A stretch of DNA of 9,182 nt from Clostridium sp. CAG:389. GTDB taxonomy: Bacteria; Bacillota; Clostridia; TANB77; CAG-508. Below, piece by piece: positions 6,653 to 9,182 of the stretch (position 1 is the first letter of the stretch; every line of letters begins with the position of its first letter). The notes beneath the pieces were generated by a model that saw nothing but the letters and a program-made list of their open reading frames with translations, searched no databases and was not told the origin of the DNA. A program made the translations under genes and the position numbers. The stretch lies in assembly GCA_000438255.1 (NCBI GenBank), contig FR901880.1:1-9182 (forward strand), in the 5' to 3' direction.

Positions 6653-7678
6653 TTATTTTATAAACATTGCATCTCCAAAACTGAAAAAACGATATCTATT
6701 TTCTACTGCTTCATTATAAGCTTTCATGATATATTCTTTTCCTGCTAATGCTGATACTAACATTAGTAATGTTGATTGTGGTAAATGGAAATTTGTTATT
6801 AATCCATCTATACATTTGAATTTGTATCCTGGATAAATAAATATTTGTGTGTCTCCTTCTGTTGGTTCAACCATTCCTGTATTCTCATTTGCAATTGTTT
6901 CTAATACCCTACAAGATGTTGTTCCTACTGCTATTACTCTTTTTCCTGATTGTTTTGTTTCATTTATTTTATCACAGTCTTCTTGTTTAATGTAGAAATG
7001 TTCTGAATGCATTTCATGTTTTTCTACTTCATCTTCTTTTACTGGTCTGAATGTTCCTATTCCAACATGTAATGTTACATTTGCTATTTTAACACCTTTT
7101 TCCTCTATTTTCTTTAATAATTCCGGTGTAAAATGTAGCCCTGCTGTTGGTGCTGCTGCTGAACCTTCATATTTTGCATATACTGTTTGATATCTATCAT
7201 TATCTTTTAATTCTTCATGTATATATGGTGGTAATGGCATTAGTCCTATTTGGTCTAATATTTCGTTAAATATTCCATTATAGTGGAATTCTACTTTTCT
7301 TGTTCCTCCTGGCATTACATCTAGTATTTCCGCTTCTAGTAGTCCTTCTCCAAATATTACTTTTGTTCCAACATGTAGCTTGTTTCCTGGTCTAACAATA
7401 CTTTCCCATATATCTCCTTCTATATTATTTAATAGTAAAAATTCTACATGTGCTCCTGTTTCTTTTTTTCCATATATTCTTGCAGGAATTACTTTTGTGT
7501 TATTTCTAACTAGACAATCTCCAGGTTGTAAATAATCTAGTATATCTTTAAATACTTTGTGTTCTATTGTTTGTTTCTCTCTGTCAAGAATCATTAATCT
7601 TGATTCATCTCTTTTTTCTAGTGGTACTTGTGCTATTAATTCTTCTGGTAAATTGTAATTAAATTCTGATACTTTCAT
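6653..7678 (-). CDS. queA: S-adenosylmethionine:tRNA ribosyltransferase-isomerase
   Basis: Transfers and isomerises the ribosyl part of S-adenosylmethionine onto preQ1-modified tRNA to give epoxyqueuosine, the step after Tgt. I prefer the ATG at 7678 (341 residues, MKVSEFNYNLPEELIAQ), which aligns with the B. subtilis start MKVDLFDFELPERLIAQ from memory. The longer frame starts at a GTG at 7687. Conserved blocks are present: RDESRL (23-28), LVRNNTKVIPARI (56-68), GSAAAPTAGLHFT (172-184), TLHVGIGTFRPV (202-213), TNFHLPQSTLLMLVSAL (295-311) and YRFFSFGDAM (329-338). One small variant is GTTSCRVLE, where GTTSxRTLE is usual. AAAGAG lies 8 bases before the ATG, inside the end of the peptidase frame. 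The peptidase stop (7682-7680) is one base away, so translation is probably coupled to the upstream frame. Confidence 0.97.
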   Translation of the reverse strand: MKVSEFNYNLPEELIAQVPLEKRDESRLMILDREKQTIEHKVFKDILDYLQPGDCLVRNNTKVIPARIYGKKETGAHVEFLLLNNIEGDIWESIVRPGNKLHVGTKVIFGEGLLEAEILDVMPGGTRKVEFHYNGIFNEILDQIGLMPLPPYIHEELKDNDRYQTVYAKYEGSAAAPTAGLHFTPELLKKIEEKGVKIANVTLHVGIGTFRPVKEDEVEKHEMHSEHFYIKQEDCDKINETKQSGKRVIAVGTTSCRVLETIANENTGMVEPTEGDTQIFIYPGYKFKCIDGLITNFHLPQSTLLMLVSALAGKEYIMKAYNEAVENRYRFFSFGDAMFIK

Positions 7679-7679
7679 T

Positions 7680-8123
7680 TTACTCACTCTTTCTAATATT
7701 TTTTAAATTATATATAACATTTTTAAATAATTGTTCTATCTGTTCTATTATATTTTGTGGTTCATGGAATTCATCTATTTTGTATGAATATTTAAAATCT
7801 AAGTTTTTTGCTGGTTTTAAAGTAAATACTTTTTCGGGTAATCCCGTATATCCACTAGATGTTTTGATATTGTTGTTTATATAATCTTTATACCAATCTT
7901 TTAGCCCGGTTAAGTCTTGATTTTTATATCCATATTTTTCATAATCATGTAATGCTGGTATTGTATATCCATACTCCTCTGCTGTTCTTTCCAAAGAATG
8001 TAGAAACTCATGCATAAATACTTCTTCTGGGAATGTATTTATTTTTGAATCATATTTGTACATATAGCTCTTTGAAGAATTTGGTAATCTTATATTAGAA
8101 TATCCTATGCCATAATAATCCAT
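7680..8123 (-). pseudogene. C-terminal HExxH zincin part of a frameshifted metallopeptidase
   Basis: Second half of a split gene, 147 residues from an internal ATG. It holds a zinc-peptidase motif HEFLH (residues 38-42), with nearby candidate third ligands E45 and H59 (PALHDYEKYGY). The short size, and the smooth join obtained when the base at 8130 is skipped (upstream NDWIGL, then GS, then MDYYGIGYSNIRLP), show that it is not an independent gene by origin. The joined protein would have about 444 residues. A weak AGGA lies 10 bases before the internal ATG, so reinitiation could still yield this fragment, though without its leader it would stay inside the cell. I do not recognise the peptidase family. 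It ends one base before queA. Confidence 0.72.
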
Positions 8124-9015
8124 TGAACCGTAATCCTATCCAATCATTAATTTGAATATCATTTTTATGTTCTTCATCTCCAAGTCTTATAACAACAAAT
8201 ATATGGTCATATTCATTTTCTTTTACAATATCTTTTATTGAATTCTCAATATCTTCTGCTGAAACATAATATCCAAATTCTTGGTCATATGATAGTTTGT
8301 TTATTGGCTCTCTAACTATATATGTGTCATAGTCAGCTATTATTTTACTATTTGATATTTCTCTAATTGTTGTTCTAAATCTTTTCATTGTATCTCTAAT
8401 ATCGAAAATATCTGTATCTGTCATTGATAATTTAACATTTTTTCCATTTATTGTTACATCTGTATTTTCAAATATAAAACATGCAAATCTCCAATTATTA
8501 TTTTGACTTAGAGTTCCTTCTTCAAATGTAAAGTCGCTAAACCATGCTGTTCCTGTACACTCTCCTAGATACCCTCCTAGTCTAAATCCAATGTCTACTT
8601 CTTCTCTGTCTTTTGAGTTAAATATCATTTCTATTTTTTGCCATTCTTGCGTTCCTGTTATTGCTATTGATTTTTCTGTTGTTCCTATTATCGAGATTTG
8701 TGCTCCTACTCCTGATATTTCATTTTCTGGTATTACATTTTCTGTTTTTACCATACATGTGACTTTATATGGTGTGTTTTTTTCTACTTTGACTTTTTTA
8801 TATATTGTTGCGTCATTTTTTGTATTTGATGTTATTCTGTAACTGTCTGTTTTTGAGTATTTTGTTTCACTATCTCTTTTGAATTCTGATGTGTGTAAAT
8901 TCATTTCACTTCTTATAAATTCATTGAAATTGTTATGTTTATAAAAGTTAAATGCTAATATTAATATCATTATGATTATTATCCATGATGTGATATTTAC
9001 TATTTTTATTTTCAT
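8095..9015 (-). pseudogene. N-terminal carbohydrate-binding-like part of the same split protein
   Basis: First half of the split gene, 306 residues as read. It begins with a hydrophobic signal or anchor helix (about 9-25), so the product is exported or membrane-bound. Residues about 55-170 form a beta-rich domain resembling carbohydrate-binding modules of the CBM4/9 type (SYRITSNTK, YKKVKVEKNTPYKVTCMVKTE, GTAWFSDFTFEEGT). Residues about 175-295 are probably the front part of the peptidase fold. After IGL (residue 295) the frame turns into RFNGLLWHRIF and stops, while the other frame continues the protein. AAAGGA is 12 bases before the ATG. It appears to be first in the transcript leading into queA and tgt. 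It could be a true pseudogene, a recent mutation or a one-base assembly error. Confidence 0.72.
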
Positions 9016-9027
9016 TTTTGTACTTAG

Positions 9028-9033
9028 TCCTTT
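9028..9033 (-). promoter_or_regulatory. Ribosome binding site of the split peptidase gene
   Basis: AAAGGA on the minus strand lies 12 bases before the ATG at 9015. The spacing is longer than in the neighbouring genes, but no better start or site is nearby: the frame begins at this ATG followed by a clear hydrophobic leader. Confidence 0.45.
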
Positions 9034-9067
9034 CTAGCACAAACATTTTAATTTAAAATTCCTAATT

Positions 9068-9097
9068 ATTATAACATTAAAGATAGTATTTTAGCAA
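9068..9097 (-). promoter_or_regulatory. Probable sigma-A promoter of the peptidase-queA-tgt transcript
   Basis: The minus strand shows TTGCTA (9092-9097), an 18-base spacer and a perfect TATAAT (9068-9073). Transcription would start near 9061 and leave a leader of about 46 bases. That leader has no preQ1-riboswitch-like sequence: I looked for the CCC/AAAAAACTA-type pattern and did not see it. This is the only good promoter I see upstream of queA and tgt within the window. Confidence 0.55.
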
Positions 9098-9114
9098 TAT
9101 TTTTTGAAAAAAAG

Positions 9115-9182
9115 GATTACATTAAGTTACAGGTTAGTGAGAAACTTTTTGGTAGTGGTGTTTCCTATATGTTTTTGAAAAT
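9115..9182. other. Unassigned right edge, possibly the border of a neighbouring gene
   Basis: These 68 bases differ from the AT-rich leader beside them. On the plus strand they have about 15 G to 5 C, the reverse of the bias over the minus-strand genes. A plus-strand frame is open from 9052 to the edge but has no ATG until 9169. A minus-strand frame also reads through and stops at 9127 with ...KKFLTNL. I cannot choose between a divergent plus-strand gene, the tail of an upstream minus-strand gene and non-coding sequence. Confidence 0.2.

Noticed and set aside
9016..9061. preQ1 riboswitch in the leader before the queuosine gene cluster
   Set aside because: The short leader lacks the conserved stem and CCC/AAAAAACTA-type elements of preQ1-I, and the first gene is the peptidase.
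9130..9165. Hairpin GAAAC...GTTTC near the right edge as a terminator
   Set aside because: It has only a five-pair stem with a long loop and no T-run after it.

Overview
The window comes from a very AT-rich, low-GC bacterium. All genes lie on the minus strand, AAGGAG-type ribosome binding sites are common, and every stop codon I checked is TAA. The spore-engulfment protein SpoIIP, a WG-repeat membrane protein and Bacillota-like QueA/Tgt sequences point to a spore-forming Bacillota, most likely an uncultured Clostridia-type lineage. That placement is inference; there is no rRNA here to test it.

Layout, in the direction of transcription (right to left). (1) 9016-9182 holds a probable sigma-A promoter and, at the extreme right edge, sequence I cannot assign. 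(2) 7680-9015 carries an exported or membrane-anchored putative HExxH metallopeptidase with an N-terminal carbohydrate-binding-like beta domain. It is split in two by what looks like one extra base at 8130. (3) queA (6653-7678) begins one base after the stop of the peptidase frame, and tgt (5443-6567) follows. These are two consecutive enzymes of queuosine tRNA modification. (4) A membrane-anchored protein with a copper-amine-oxidase-N-like domain and five WG repeats (3971-5407) comes next, then spoIIP (2677-3894), which ends at a clear Rho-independent terminator (2645-2671). These genes could form one long transcript, with a possible extra promoter just before spoIIP. (5) A separate metal-resistance unit follows: a perfect consensus sigma-A promoter (TTGACA-17-TATAAT) with an SmtB/CadC-type palindromic operator at its start site, then an ArsR/SmtB-family sensor and a Zn/Cd/Pb-exporting P1B-ATPase, closed by a strong terminator (72-109). 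(6) The left 36 bases may hold the first codons of another minus-strand gene.

How the genes fit together: metal binding to the repressor should release the operator and turn on both the repressor and the efflux pump. QueA and Tgt act in one tRNA-modification pathway. SpoIIP acts at the forespore septum. The peptidase and the WG-repeat protein have no assignable role. I saw no mobile element, CRISPR array, tRNA or rRNA, and no clearly undescribed system. The most unusual points are the frameshifted carbohydrate-binding-like/zincin protein, the WG-repeat protein placed between tgt and spoIIP, and the two metal sites predicted in the repressor.
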